Part shown: positions 1 through 12,500 of the stretch, piece after piece
How the letters are laid out: the number at the start of each line of letters is the position of its first letter
Position numbering within the stretch: the first letter of the stretch is position 1
Assembly (NCBI GenBank): GCA_029929735.1
Contig: JAKELP010000041.1
Location: forward strand, 4,339,001 to 4,403,000
Direction: 5' to 3'
Source: Mimosa pudica
Lineage: Eukaryota; Streptophyta; Magnoliopsida; Fabales; Fabaceae
DNA: 64,000 bases
The notes under the pieces: model-generated
The model's input: the letters and a program-made list of their open reading frames with translations, nothing else
Told to the model about the DNA's origin: nothing
The model's database searches: none
Made by a program: the position numbers and the translations under genes

Positions 1-213
1 TTTAAGACTTGCATGACAATCAAATTAATCCACATCTGGATCTAAATCTAAATTACATGAATAAATATACACCAATTGAAAAGAATGGAGGTGGAAAGGA
101 AGTAATTGAAGGCGGATCGAGAAATAAGAGGAGTGGATAGAAGAAAAGAAGAAGCGTAAAGCTAAAAATAAAGAGAGATCTGCGAATTGGAGAAAATGAA
201 GAAAGGAATTGAC

Positions 214-300
214 CTTGTACTGAGAATTGAGCTCCTCTTTGAGCTCGGGAATTTCTCCCTTCTTTGTGGTGGAAAAGTATTTGGAATCGTTCCTACTCAT
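214..300 (-). CDS. Beta-adaptin (AP-1/AP-2 large subunit), first coding exon only
   Basis: The exon encodes 29 residues starting MSRNDSKYFSTTKKGEIPE and ending in NSQYK, which is the highly conserved N-terminus of plant beta-adaptin B/C, the large subunit of the clathrin adaptor complexes AP-1 and AP-2 that link cargo to clathrin at the trans-Golgi and plasma membrane. The ATG is at 300-298. The exon ends at 214 and is followed on the minus strand by a GT donor at 213-212, in phase 0, exactly where the known protein continues with charged helix residues. The remaining exons (about 860 more residues in the family) lie left of the window. An in-frame upstream ATG at 369 gives a Lys-rich, non-conserved extension and was not chosen. 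Only family knowledge and one exon support the name, but the match is long and specific. Confidence 0.88.
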
Positions 301-374
301 CTTCCTCGATTTCTTCTTCTTCTTCTTCCCTGCGAGATCAGTAACGAAGAACAGGGAAATATTTCTCAAACCAC

Positions 375-419
375 ATTCTATTCTATTGTGTTCTCTTGTA
401 TTCTATTCTATTCTATTCA
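375..419. repeat. TTCTA pentanucleotide repeat in beta-adaptin 5' flank
   Basis: An imperfect run of TTCTA units lies about 75-120 bases upstream of the beta-adaptin ATG (minus-strand gene), probably in its 5' untranslated leader or core promoter. On the sense strand it reads as TAGAA repeats. No clear TATA box was recognised nearby. Confidence 0.6.
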
Positions 420-495
420 GGAATGATGACTTTTAGGCTCTGAGGCTAAAACGCGGTCGTTTTGGCTCATTTGTCTGCCTATGCCAGAGCGACAA

Positions 496-800
496 TAGTA
501 ATGACCTTATTTTGTCCTTCAAGTAACCACCACCCAGGACTACTGAGCATCTTAAATTAACACATGGTACAATTTTACCCTTAAAGTAACCAAAGTGGTC
601 CAATTTCACCCTCTGACAAATGTAATGTTAACATGTTGAATGTAATTTTGACATATAGATGACACGTGTCAATATTACATTGGTCAGAGCGTAAAATTGG
701 ACCACTTTAATTATTTAAAGGGTAAAATTGTGTCTGGTGTTAATTAAGGGTAACTAATAGTCTAGGGTGGTTACTAGATGGGCAAAATAGAGTCATTGGA
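496..800. mobile_element. Palindromic Mutator-like MITE (family copy 1)
   Basis: A roughly 305-base inverted repeat. The left end (TAATGACCTTATTTTG) pairs with the right end (CAAAATAGAGTCATT), and the inner arms share the segment AAAGTGGTCCAATTT with its complement. It is the same family as the element at 5674-5970, with which it shares most of its length. The termini have drifted and no target duplication is clear, so the exact ends are approximate. Confidence 0.6.
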
Positions 801-2936
801 GAACGTCACGTCAAATTCTCAAGCCAACAATCAAATGTTGTTATTACATGTTTTTCCTTTCATGCAATATTATGTAATATATTATTATTACATGCTACTT
901 CTTCATACGTGCCATAATATAGATTAATGTTTTGGGAGATGGTTTGGCCCATAATATAAGTCGGCCTTCCTTAGCAAGTAGTGTTCAAACAAAAAAATAA
1001 CAAAGAAGACAAAACAAATCCCTGAACTTTTGTGGTGGAAAAGTATTTATTTTCTTTGCCGTTGCTTTTAATTCTCACAAACCAAAAAATGGTAAGTTGA
1101 TCATTAAATTTAAGCTAAATTGGACACTTTTCCAACTTTACCCCCATTAAATATAAGACCTATTTACCTTATTTGTTTAGATTAAGGATGTTAGTTACAC
1201 TATATAATTAAAATCACATGATATTATCTTTCTTAGCTCAAAAGTGATGCTTTCGTAGTTGACAATTTCACTTGGTGCAGAAATGATAGTCAACTGTTAT
1301 CAACCAAAAAAAAGAAATGATAGTCAACTATCAAAACCGATGTATATATGGTAAAAATGGTAATATTGGTTTAACGAGTGTGAGCTGATGTCACTAATTA
1401 TATCAGCACATTTGCCCTTATTTTTAAAAACCAAAGACCAAAGTATCCTTAAAACAAAAAATTATTAATAAAAAACTAATAATACAGAACAAATTTAGTT
1501 TGGTTGGATTTTCATCTTAACTTAGACATGCATAGAAAAAATCATGTTCAAAAATTAGCGAATTGGTTCATCAATCCACATTCATTAAAGATTCATAGAG
1601 TTTTATATGGACTACAAAGAGTTCTAACATAATCCTCCTCCCTATAAATCATATATCATTGAAAATCCTCCCTTCCTTGTATATCATTGAAAATCATTGA
1701 TAAGATTTATTTTTATAATTTAATTAAATTAATAATGCTAGCTTGACATCATCAATCTTCCGTTCCTTAGTATATAATTGAAAATCATTAATAAGGATAA
1801 TTTTAGGAAATAATTAAGAACAATCATAAAAAAGGTTTTATATAAAAACATTATATATATATAAAAACAAGTTTAAATCTTTAAATAGGTATTATATTTA
1901 GAACGTAATGAATGAAATAATAAGTTACAATTTTATATAGAATGATGAATACTTGTATTATATTTTAATTTAAATTTAAATTATGAAGTGGCTTAAATAG
2001 GCCCGGTTGGAAGAGCTGAGTCCACAAATGTGGCTTAAATAAACTGGCCCAACTTTAGATCGACTGGACTTGGTTCAAAATTATGATTTCTGGGCACATA
2101 AAGTCAGTCTTCAAAAAGGACCAATTAGATATTAAGGGATTATATTTTTTGGGCCTCTAGATGCAGAATGAGAAAAAAAATTTGTCAAGTATCTAACTTT
2201 AGTCAAATTTTTCTAGCAAAAAAAAAAAGTCAAATTTTTTTTCTGTAGGTGATAATTGTCCTACCTCTCAGGAACAAAATAAAATTATATGGGACTGAAA
2301 CAAAATCATTCTAATGAAGCAATTTTTTCTTATGTTTAACTCTCCCTACTCCTATTTTTTTATAAATAGAGAAATTTGTTCTGGCAAAAGCAGGAGAATA
2401 TATTTGTAAGGAAACCGGTTTAAGGTGAAAATAGGAAAATGATTCTTTAAATCTTTTGCCCAAAAAGTTTTTAAGAAGATCGAAATTCAATAGTAAGTAT
2501 TAACGGTTAAGAATCTGAGATTCCTAAAATAACAATTAGGAACTTGGTTGGTAAAAAAATCAAAAGATAATTGGACTGATGGGACACGGGTCCAACCAGG
2601 CATGGATATATATTGGTCCAAACCATATTTTGAGCCAATCAAAGACTAGGCCTTTTGAAATAAAGAATTTGACACTTATGTCATCAAAATATTAAACTTA
2701 CAACATTTAAATTTCGAAAATATTTAAAGAAATCATTTATCAATATTCCTTCCACCAATTGGAAACTTAAACTTACATTTGAAATTTGAATACCTGATTT
2801 ATAATTGAGATTCTTGATTTGAAACGGTTTAAAACAATACTTAGAATTAAATTTTTAAAACATTAACAAATAAGAAAGAGAGAATATCAAGATTGGATAT
2901 TAGTACATGGATAATTTGGCACCTAACATAATAATA
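801..2936. other. AT-rich intergenic DNA, nothing recognised
   Basis: About 2.1 kb without any coding potential I can support. It holds long A and T runs and short direct repeats such as the repeated phrase around ATATCATTGAAAATC (about 1655-1790). No terminal inverted repeats, tRNA boxes or conserved peptides were seen. Confidence 0.6.
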
Positions 2937-3197
2937 CTCCCTCCGTTCTTAAATATAAAATCACTTTGGGGAAGTGGATAAGTTTCTAAATATAAGATCA
3001 CTTTCTATTTTGTCTCAATTTTGGTCCAAATTACCCCTATACTTATTAGTTCCCTCACTCCTCTCTCAAATTCCTATTTGTCTTTTAAATTTAAGTGAGG
3101 GTATTTTGGGAAGATCATATAATCCTAATTCATTGGAAAGTCTTCCTAAATCTCTCCAAATTAGCCAAAATGATCTTATATTTAGGAACGGAGGGAG
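2937..3197. mobile_element. Mariner/Stowaway MITE 1
   Basis: Terminal inverted repeats CTCCCTCCGTTCTTAAATAT and its complement (ATATTTAGGAACGGAGGGAG) flank about 260 bases, with TA on both sides as expected for Tc1/mariner target duplication. There is no coding capacity. The left end contains a partial internal duplication of the subterminal ATAAGATCACTTT motif. Confidence 0.85.
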
Positions 3198-3524
3198 TAT
3201 ATTAAATTTCTAATATAGGATGCTACATAAAGGCTTTCTTCATCTCACTATACTATATATACTGTCTGCAGCATTACTGCTGATGCTTTAAATCTTAGGC
3301 GCTGCAACTTTTGTTATGTCATAATGTCATGTCTTCACAATGTTCATGCTTCATGGGACAAAAATACCAACACCAAATTAGTATGTTGCAACGGCCAAAT
3401 ATGTATTTTGGATATTTAATTATTTGGTGTTTTTTAAAAAAGAATATAATGTGTGTTTTCATGTTTGCTCCAATTATGTTGTGCATATACTTGAAGAATA
3501 GACTATAGTATGATGTGACTTGAT

Positions 3525-3860
3525 GATTATTTATGACAGATAAAGTACTCTAAATATTTAAAAGGACAATTAATGTACTCACATTTTCAAAAGGATAATG
3601 TAGGTACTAGGCACTGAATTTACATTTATAAATCTGACAAAATGACACAAATAACCCCTCTATATAACACAGCCTAATACCCTCTCCCGTCTCGGTTTGC
3701 ATGTTAGGGTTTGAGTGAGTATTTTATTATGTAGATAGATGATATTTGTGTCATTTTGTCATATTTAAAGATGTCAATTCAATATCTAGCACATTCATTC
3801 TTCTTTTGGAAATTTAAGTAACTTAATTATCCTTTTAGAAATTTTGGAGGACTTCATCTA
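3525..3860. repeat. Degenerate inverted repeat, probable old palindromic MITE
   Basis: The left part (AGTACTCTAAATATTTAAAAGGA, near 3546) is complemented by TCCTTTTAGAAATTTTGG near 3830, and TGACAAAATGACACAAATA near 3636 pairs with TTTGTGTCATTTTGTCA near 3747. The arms are diverged and the ends are not defined. No target duplication was found. Confidence 0.5.
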
Positions 3861-4544
3861 TCATTTTCCCATCTTAAAATGTTAGTTTAGACTTTGTACT
3901 TGAAAATAACTCTTGAGCTATCAAAATATGATAAAAATTAATTTAACTTTGCATTGATAATAATCCTTACTATATCAAATTCATTATTTCACTTTGATAA
4001 CATGCATCCCTTCTAACATTTTCTAATAAATGCACATCACCGGACTTAGGGGTAGTATTAGAAGCTTCAAAATCCAGTTGGGAGGAAAATAGTAATAGTT
4101 TGATGGGAAAAATACAATACATACAACTCACCTCTTTCCTTAAAACTATTTTTAAATTATTGAAGCAAGTTTTTCAGATTGTTGGCCTTTAATTTTTTAT
4201 TTCATCTTTCAATTTTCCAAAATTAACTTTCCATTACGTACATACTCCTCGTGCGCGTGAGTTCTTATCGAACTAGCATTTTATTAAACTTTTTCAAACA
4301 CAAATTACATTATATTAATTGATTTTTTCTGATATCTATATTAATTGATTTTTTACTTCAATATCAATTGACAAAAATAATTTCATAAAATTCAATTTTA
4401 TCAAATATAATTGAATATCCAAACAAGTAATAAAAGTTATGTGCAAAAAATGTATCAAAAAAAAGTTATGTGCAAATAATAATACTTTTTAATTAAAATT
4501 TTGAAGTTCGGTGCAAATTAAATTTAAATGAATATAATGTATTA

Positions 4545-4784
4545 CTCCCTTCGGTCCTAAATATAAGACCTAATTGACTTTTTCTAGAAAATCCTTAAAA
4601 AAACAAAATAAATTAATTATAAATTGATTTACCTAATTTTTTCCCTTAAACTAGTTTATTTTACCTCTAAACTAATGGATAATCTAAAAATATATCAAAT
4701 ATGTCATCATTTAATAACCTATTTCGCAACCTTAATCTCTCCAAAAAAAAGTCAATTAGGTCCTATATTTAGGATCGGAGGTAG
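4545..4784. mobile_element. Mariner/Stowaway MITE 2
   Basis: Terminal repeats CTCCCTTCGGTCCTAAATAT on the left and TATTTAGGATCGGAGGTAG on the right, flanked by TA. The subterminal AAGACCTAATTGACTTTT pairs with AAAGTCAATTAGGTCC. It belongs to the subfamily also found at 6498, 45892 and 48265. It is non-coding. Confidence 0.85.
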
Positions 4785-4786
4785 TA

Positions 4787-5673
4787 CTATGTTGTAATAC
4801 ACTATATTCATTCAACGACATGATAAATAAATTCAATTTAAAGGATTTGTCAAGCTTTGAATTGATCTATAGTAGTATTCCTCAGCTATTGCTAGATCGA
4901 GTAGAGTAAATTCCATTTACATAAAAAAAACCCATATATAGTCAAGCCTTTCGTGTTCATACCAGGAGATTTTGGGTCATGAACCTCAATCAACACAAAC
5001 GTTCAAACAAGATGTCATATTCAAGCCTTAGATAACAATTTACAATAAAATCACGTAAAAAATATTTATATGCAATATGATTTGAATTCAAGCATGTTTA
5101 TAGTTAGAGTTTGTTTATATATCAAATTACCAAAATTAAACTTAAAATGAAGAGTTCCAAGTTCTAACATTCGGTTTGTTTGTGTGTGTGTGTGTGTATG
5201 CATTTGTAGTAGAATTAAAATAGTTTATATGGAAGGCTCCTAATGCGCTTTATTGACAACTAGATTTTGAATAAATTACTAACCAAAAGGGAAAATATCT
5301 CTCAATTTCCCTTTCCATCCTCTTCCGTTGCATTCATCTTTTATAGTTATTATTATCAAAATGTTAAACCGTAAAAAGAAATAATTAATGTTATAAAAAA
5401 GAAATAATTAATTAAACTTAAATAGATAAATTTTGATATGAATTATTTAGTACCACAATAATGGAAATAAAATATTTTGTGGAAACTAAATCTGAGATAA
5501 CTCAACTGTTGTCGGCAAGAAATAGAGAGAATTCAAATGTTGATCTTACGATTAGAAAATAAAGAGGAGGTTTCATCAAAAAGAAAAGAAAATAGATATG
5601 AGGACTTGGATTGAAAATGAGATAAAATAAGGTTACTCGTCTTTTTCAACTAATTATGTTATTATTTTTTTTA
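4787..5673. other. Intergenic DNA with short TG microsatellite
   Basis: AT-rich sequence with no supported gene. A short GT/TG run lies near 5178-5200. Nothing else was recognised. Confidence 0.5.
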
Positions 5674-5970
5674 GGGTAATGATTATATTTTGCAACCACC
5701 ACACTGAATTAATGGACACCCTAAACTAACAACGAGTACAATTTTACCCTTGAAGTAACTAAAGTGGTCCACTTTTACCCTCTGGCGATTGTAATGTTGA
5801 CACATGGAATGTAATGTTGACAAGTGGATGACACATGTCAACATTACATTCACCAGAGGGTAAAATTGGACCACTTTGGTTACGTAAAGGCTAAAATTGT
5901 ACTCAGTATTAATTTAGAGTGCCCAGTGGTCCAGGGTGATTACTTGAAGGGCAAAATATGATCATTGCCC
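5674..5970. mobile_element. Palindromic Mutator-like MITE (family copy 2)
   Basis: Begins GGGTAATGATTATATTTTGC and ends GCAAAATATGATCATTGCCC, a clean terminal inverted repeat, with pairing arms throughout its 297 bases. The central part shares GTAATGTTGACA-type sequence with the copy at 496-800. The flanks are T-rich, so a 9-bp duplication cannot be scored with confidence. Confidence 0.75.
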
Positions 5971-6497
5971 TTTTTTATGAAAAAGGAAATAACAACAATT
6001 ACTCTTTACTTATGCTAGAGTATACATCAGAATCAGAAATAAAAAACAAATCTTCTTGTAAAGTTTCTTGAAGGCTCTGTGGGGAGAAAGCAGCTAAGAA
6101 TTTCATATGCATATAGACATCGCTTCTAACGCCAACAAATCGGCCACTACATTCTCATCTCTAGAGCAAATCGTAAATTGTACTTCTCACTCTCTCTGGA
6201 GCATTGCTTTAACTTCCTACAAAACTACAAAGTCCATATGATGATTTGAAACATCGGCAAATTAATCTAACAGTCTCACTACAATCACATTCAATAATGA
6301 GTTTGGGGACATCATGTTCCCAAGCTTTCTTCATAGCCTAAAAAATACCCCAAATCTTTGTCGTAATTATTGAGTGTTTCGTAATACGCCCCTTAAAAGC
6401 CTACACAAATATCCCTTCATGGCTCCTCAAAACTCCACCACAACTACATAAACCAGAAAACGAACTTCTAGACCCATCCATATTTTACTATTATCTA

Positions 6498-6739
6498 CTC
6501 CCTCCGTTCCTAAATATAAGACCTAGATAACTTTTTTTTTGGAAAGATTAAGGTTGCGAAATAGGTTATTAAATGATGACATATTTGATATCTTTTTACA
6601 TTATCCATTAGCTTATAGGTAAAATAAACTAGTTTAAGAGAAAAAATTAGGTAAATCAATTTATAATTAACTTATTTTTTGCTTTTTTTAGGATTTTTCA
6701 AAAAAATCATCTAGGTCCTATATTTAGGATCAGAGGGAG
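6498..6739. mobile_element. Mariner/Stowaway MITE 3
   Basis: CTCCCTCCGTTCCTAAATAT at the left and ATATTTAGGATCAGAGGGAG at the right, bounded by TA. Its right end is only about 35 bases from the left LTR of the SIRE-like retrotransposon, so the two insertions are neighbours, not nested. Confidence 0.87.
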
Positions 6740-6774
6740 TACTTTTTTGTCATGCTTTTTTATTGTGGTGTTTC

Positions 6775-8444
6775 TGAACGTAATGGATGCACAAGAGGGG
6801 GGGGGGGTGAATTGTGCTTCAAAAATAAATACTCAAAGTAAATGACACAAGATTTATACTGGTTCGGTCTACCTGACCTACGTCCAGTCCTCAACCACCC
6901 AGGCCGAGAGTTTCACTATAACTCAGGTTTTAAATCGGGTTCACCTGAAACCTTACAACCGCAAGTTTTACGGGCTCACTTGCAACCTTACAACAAGTTT
7001 TACACTGGCTCACTTATAACCTATCTAACTGTCTCCCCCTCACACCAAGCAAGGGTTTGAAGTTTACACTTGAAGGCTTTTCTGACTAAGTTCTCTTACA
7101 GAACAAATGATGTTACACACTTAAGTTCAATAAATGCTCTTTTAACAGAAAGAGACTTAACTACTGTGAGTACAGAATAGGTAGGTGAAAAATCACTCCA
7201 AGTGTTAAATGCTCTTCATTTTTCTGGGCAGCTTGAATGAATAAGGATTTTCTCGCTCAAGAATATTTGAAGATCATTAACTTCTTCATAAATGAAGTTG
7301 AGCTTCCTTATATAGTCTTCAAGCATTTTGAACTCTTGGTAGGTGGGCTAGCCGTTTGAATATGTCCGTTTTTCCCTTGTTACCGTTCGCCCATTTAATG
7401 CTTCATTAATGCATAGCAGGTTTGACTTGCTTTATCTCTGAAAAGTAGTCCTGACACCTCTGCTCTGACAAAAGCATTCTGACACTGCATCTCTTTGAAC
7501 GTTCAGACATTCTGATTGCTTGCGGAAGCAACTTCTCATCCGGAAGCAACCTTACTGAGTGTGCTGCACTTGAACGTTAGTTTAGCAATATAATCATATA
7601 GTCTCATGCAGTGGGTGATCCTAAGTCTAAGGTGTATCCGGAAGCACTTCTACATCCGGAAGTAAATTCACTTGATGAGGGATTTAGTTCACCATGACTT
7701 GCTCTCACTTAGTCTATTTCATTCCACTACTCAGCGCTAGTCACTGAGCTATCGGAAGCACTTTTACTTGACGTGGTGAATTCACTGACGCTTAGGGTGA
7801 AATCTATTCTATCAGTCTGCGCCAGTCAAGATCTAATAGGAAGCAACTTCACTTGATGTTGCATTTCTGCTGACGCTCGGGGTTATATCTAGTCTATCAA
7901 CCTGCGCCAGTCTAAATCTAATAGGAAGTGCTTTCACTTGGCGAAGTAGACTTACTGACGCTTGGGGTAATAACTATTCTATTTCTCTGCGCCAGTCTAA
8001 GTCTAACAGGAAGCGCTTTCACTTGGGGAAGTAGACTTACTGACGCTTGGTGTAATATCTATTCTGTCGCTCTGCGCCAGTCTAATTCTAACAGGAAGCG
8101 CTTTCACTTGGGGAAGTAGACTCACTGTCGCTTGGAGTAATATCTATTCTATCGCTCTGCGCCAGTCTAAGTCTAACAGGAAGCAACTTCGCTTCCGATT
8201 GAACCATAGCTTAGTCTTAGGGTTTGTGCACCTAAAGTTCATGGACCAAGTTAAATCCCTAGTTATTTACTTGCTGACGCTGGGGGATGAAAGCATTCAT
8301 CCGCATGCGCAAGTCCTAATCTAACCGGAAGTAAATCTTCATCCGGAAGCACTCTTACTTGGGATCCTAAGTATACTATTGCTTCCTAGGCACTTGGTCT
8401 AATCCTTTATATTTTAGTCTTCATCAAAACTTAAGATTCTAACA
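6775..8444 (-). repeat. 3' LTR of the SIRE-like element
   Basis: The 1670-base partner of the LTR at 14562-16230, preceded on the element's own strand by the polypurine tract. It carries the same 85-bp tandem array and the same TATA box (near 7306-7315). Short open frames inside it on the plus strand are chance shadows that recur identically in the other LTR. Confidence 0.97.
7785..8209. repeat. 85-bp tandem array in U3 of the 3' LTR
   Basis: Five units start at 7785, 7870, 7955, 8040 and 8125, each exactly 85 bases apart. Each begins ACTGACGCT-like and contains CTGCGCCAGTCTAA about 30 bases later, so every unit holds an imperfect inverted pair (ACTGACGC and GCGCCAGT). Diverged units flank the array on both sides (about 7695 and 8273). 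GGAAGC or GGAAGT occurs once or more per unit. Confidence 0.93.
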
Positions 8445-8458
8445 TTCTCCCCCTTTTT
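8445..8458 (-). other. Polypurine tract
   Basis: The minus strand reads AAAAAGGGGGAGAA and abuts the 3' LTR start (TGTTAG). This is the expected plus-strand primer position. Confidence 0.93.
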
Positions 8459-8777
8459 GATGATGACAAACTTAGCTTTATCGATTAAGTTCATATGAAA
8501 GGATTAGCTGAAGAATAAAAACAATAGTTCAGAATAAGTAACTTAGACAAATATTATTGATAAGCATAGGTTACAGGTCAGAGCATATAATTAGATAACA
8601 TTTACAAGCAGCGAGCATATAGTAGGCAGATATGAGAACATGCATGAAAAGATGAACATTTCTAAGTAAACAAAAAAAAAAATTTTGGGCTGGGGGTTGT
8701 TTCTTTGTTTCTTCTTTCTCTCCCTCTCGCTGAAGCTCTTCTTCATCAAGGAACTCCCAGGGTAGCAAGGCTAGTGG

Positions 8778-9098
8778 TCAATGCATCTCTCCCCCTTTTG
8801 GCATCATCAAAGAGGGTTTTCCATATTTGATCGCCGCAGCCTCCTCCTTAGGGATGGACTTCCTCTTCTTAGAACCCACTAACAGTTCTGCCATTCTACC
8901 AGAAGTTTCAGGCTGACCTTGAATATTTTCATCCTGCCCTAGAGCAATTTGCCGAGAAACTTCATGATGTTCTTGATGTCTTTCACGATGCCCAGATTTT
9001 CCAGAATGTTGATGGCTTGATTTCCCAGATTTGGACTTGTGTTTCTTAGATGAGGAGGGTTTCCTCGAAACTGGGTTTGCTTCAGAGGGTTCGGCCAT
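8778..9098 (-). CDS. Small basic ORF between pol and the 3' LTR
   Basis: An ATG-started, 106-residue frame in sense orientation, about 430 bases downstream of pol and 320 bases before the polypurine tract. The N-terminal half is rich in Ser, Lys and His (runs such as SSSKKHKSKSGKSS) and a second basic patch KKRKS lies near residue 78, so it looks like a nucleic-acid-binding or nuclear-targeted peptide. SIRE-lineage elements are known for a third, env-like ORF at this place, but this one is far shorter and shows no membrane segment. It may be a reduced ORF3 or a chance frame. I do not recognise a family. Confidence 0.45.
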   Translation of the reverse strand: MAEPSEANPVSRKPSSSKKHKSKSGKSSHQHSGKSGHRERHQEHHEVSRQIALGQDENIQGQPETSGRMAELLVGSKKRKSIPKEEAAAIKYGKPSLMMPKGGEMH

Positions 9099-9529
9099 TT
9101 TTGTGGGGTTGATGAAATGTTTATATGAAGAACATAGATGAAAATGAAGAATGTGTGAAATGAGATGTCCCTTTTATAGGTAAAGTCACTAAGGGCAAAA
9201 AGGTCATGCTCCTTCACATTATCACACATTGGGTAGCGTAAACGCCTTAAGTTGGAACGATATACCTGATGACACGTGTCGCTTCATATTGTCAGAGAAG
9301 TCGAAACGTTTCATTTGGAAGTTGAAGCGTTTTCTGAAGTGACGTGTCTTCTTGGACTTGTGCTGGCGCTCTCTTGGTTTGATCATCCAGCGTCAGTGTG
9401 TAATCATTCGGAAGTGGTTTTGCTTCCGGTTGCACTTACTTAAGATTCAACATTGAATACCTGCAAGGACATATATTGGCACTCCGATGCCTAAGTCAGT
9501 ATTGTTGTAAGTGATAAAAAAAATAATAA
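9099..9529. other. Non-coding spacer between pol and the small ORF
   Basis: About 430 bases inside the retrotransposon. Near 9365-9430 it carries GTGCTGGCGCT, CCAGCGTCAGTG and CGGAAGTGG followed by GCTTCCGG, the same short words that build the 85-bp U3 units, suggesting that U3-type sequence spread from, or shares origin with, this spacer. Confidence 0.5.
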
Positions 9530-12500
9530 TTACACTTCATTTGGGTTTACCATCCCCAAATCACCTCTAATGAAAATAAACTGGTCAGTCCCCAGAGGCT
9601 TGGTGAAGATATCCGCAAGCTGTTGTTGTGTGGGAACAAACTGCACCTTGACATCCTTCTTTTGAACATGGTCTCTGATGAAGTGATGTCGGACGTCAAT
9701 GTGCTTTGTCCTTGTGTGCTGAACTGGATTCTTGGCGAGGCTAATTGTGCTTGTGTTATCACAGAGGATGGGCGCCTCAGGAAACTCCAATCCAAGATCT
9801 CTCAACTGGTTTTTCAGCCATAGCACTTGTGCACAGCAACTTGCAGCAGCAATGTATTCTGCCTCAGTGGATGACAAGGACACGCAGGTTTGCTTCTTGC
9901 TGGCCCAAGACACCAGACAACCACCAAGGAAGGCGCATTGTCCACTGGTGCTCTTTCTATCTGTTTTATAACCTGCGTGGTCAGAGTCAGAATAAGCCCA
10001 CAAGAACTCTTGGTTACCTCTGGGATACCAAAGACCAAGTTCTTGTGTTCCCTCAAGGTATCTCAGAATACGTTTAACACATGTCAAGTGTGATTCCTTG
10101 GGGTTGGCTTGAAACCTAGCACACATGCCTACGCTAAATTGAATATTAGGCCTGCTCGCCGTTAAGTATAGGAGGGAACCTATCATTCCCCTGTACATGG
10201 GCAGGCTGACACTTTTACCCTTGGCGTCAGCGTCGAGTGCAGCTGAGGTGCTCATAGGAGTATCATACTCCTTGCATTCATCCATCCCAAACTTTTTGAG
10301 TAGTTCTCTGCAGTACTTGGTTTGGGAGATGAAGATTCCGTTCTTCTTTTGTTTGATTTGCAGGCCTAGGAAGAATGTTAGTTCTCCCATCATTGACATC
10401 TCAAATTCACCCTGCATAATCTTAGAGAAATCTTCACAAAGCTTCTCGTTAGTTGCCCCAAAGATAATATCATCAACATAAATTTGGACAATTAACATAT
10501 CTCTATCTTTGTGAAGGATAAACAGTGTATTATCTAATTTGCCTCTTGAGAAACCCTTGCCCAGCAAAAAGCTGCTGAGTCTCTCATACCAAGCTCGAGG
10601 GGCTTGTTTCAGGCCATACAAAGCTTTCTTTAATCTATACACATGTTTGGGGTTCTTATGGTTTTCAAAGCCAGGAGGTTGTTCTACATATACCTCTTCC
10701 TTAATATAACCATTAAGAAATGCACTCTTTACATCCATTTGATATAATCTGAAACCTTTCATGGATGCAAAGGCTAGAAGAATCCTTATTGCCTCAAGTC
10801 TAGCGACTGGAGCAAAAGTTTCTTCATAGTCAATGCCTTCTTCTTGGTTGTATCCTTTAGCTACCAGTCTGGCTTTGTTTCTAGTGATTTGACCTGTCTC
10901 ATCCAGTTTGTTTTTAAAGACCCACTTGGTTCCTACTATGGATTGATGAGACGGCCTTGGGACTAGTTCCCACACTTGACTTCTTTCAAATTGATTCAGC
11001 TCTTCCTGCATGGCAATAATCCAGTCGCAGTCCTCAAGAGCTTGTTCAACTGAAGTTGGTTCGATTTGAGATAGGAATGCTCCAAACTCAACTTCATTTT
11101 GAACTTGTCTTCTGGTTCTGACACCAGAAGAAACATCACCAAACACTTGATCAAGAGGATGATCCCTGTGATGTCTCCTAGCTATTGGCAGCTGTGCCTC
11201 CTCAGGCATGGGTTGCCCACTAGGTACATCACTGGGTTCACCTTCTTCTTTGGGATAGCTTGTTGTTGTTTCTTTTGGTGGTGAGGAAGATGATGGAAGA
11301 TTTGGAAAGTTAAGTGCTTCATCATCTTCTGTGGATTGTCCCCATGTAGGAGTTTCATCAAATACAACATGCATGGACTCTTCTACAGTTTTAGTTCTTA
11401 TGTTGTATATCCTATATGCTTTGCTCCTAAGGGAATATCCTATGAATATACCTACATCAGCCTTTGGATCAAACTTACCCAAATTTACCTTCCCATTGTT
11501 ATGCACGTAGCATTTTGATCCGAATATTCTGAGATGGCTGATGTTGGGCTTCCTTCCTTTATATAGCTCGTATGGAGTCTTATCCAAGCCCTTGCGAACA
11601 TAAGCTCTGTTGGAGATATAGCAAGCAGTGCTCATAGCGTCCGCCCAGAACATTTGAGATACTTCTTTCTCGTTCAGCATGCTTCTAGCCATCTCCGTCA
11701 GAACCCTGTTCTTTCTTTCGACTACTCCATTTTGTTGAGGAGTTCTCGGAGCTGAGAAGTTATGTTCAATGCCGTTTTGCTCACATAGCTCAGTGAAGCT
11801 ATGGTTCTCAAACTCTCCTCCATGGTCTGTCCTTATGGCTGTGATTTTGAGATCCTTCTCATTCTGCACTTTCTTAGCCAGGACAACGAAAGCATCAAAA
11901 GCATCTTGCTTAGAGGCAAGAAACAAAGTCCACGTAAACCTTGAATAGTCATCCACCACCACTAAAGCATATAGGTTTCCTCCCAAGCTTTTTACTTCTG
12001 CTGGCCCAACCAAATCCATGTGGATTAGTTCCAAGGGCCTGCTGGTGGAGACTCTCTTCTTGGTTTTAAACGAGGATTTTGTTTGCTTTCCTCGTTGGCA
12101 GGATTCACAGATAAAATCATGCTTAACCTTAAAAGGGGGAATACCTACAGCTAGCTCTTTTTTAATTAGCACGTCCAATTGAGTAAAGTTAGCATGAGCT
12201 AGTCTCTTATGCCAAAGCCAGCTATTCTCGTCACTAGATATTAGACATTTTTCTTCTAGCTGTTGACATAAATCTAAGGTATATAGATTCCCATTTCTAA
12301 TTGCCTTAATTTTGCATTTTAGGTTGGCCTTATCTATATTCAGATCCTGCTTATCAACTATTAAGCACTCATTTGAATCAAATATTACCCAGTTACCTTT
12401 ATCCGTGCTTTGACTTACACTTAGCAGGTTGTGACAGAGACCGTCCACTAGATATACATCTTTGACTGGTCCGACTTCTCCAACTCCAGTGATCTTGCCA

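Noticed and set aside
7928..8119. Plus-strand open frames inside the LTRs (also 6842-7060 and their copies near 14628 and 15714)
   Set aside because: They are antisense to the element, repeat the tandem units, and contain no recognisable domain.
7785..8209. Regularly spaced repeats that could suggest a CRISPR array
   Set aside because: Units are contiguous 85-bp tandem repeats with no unique spacers, in a plant LTR.
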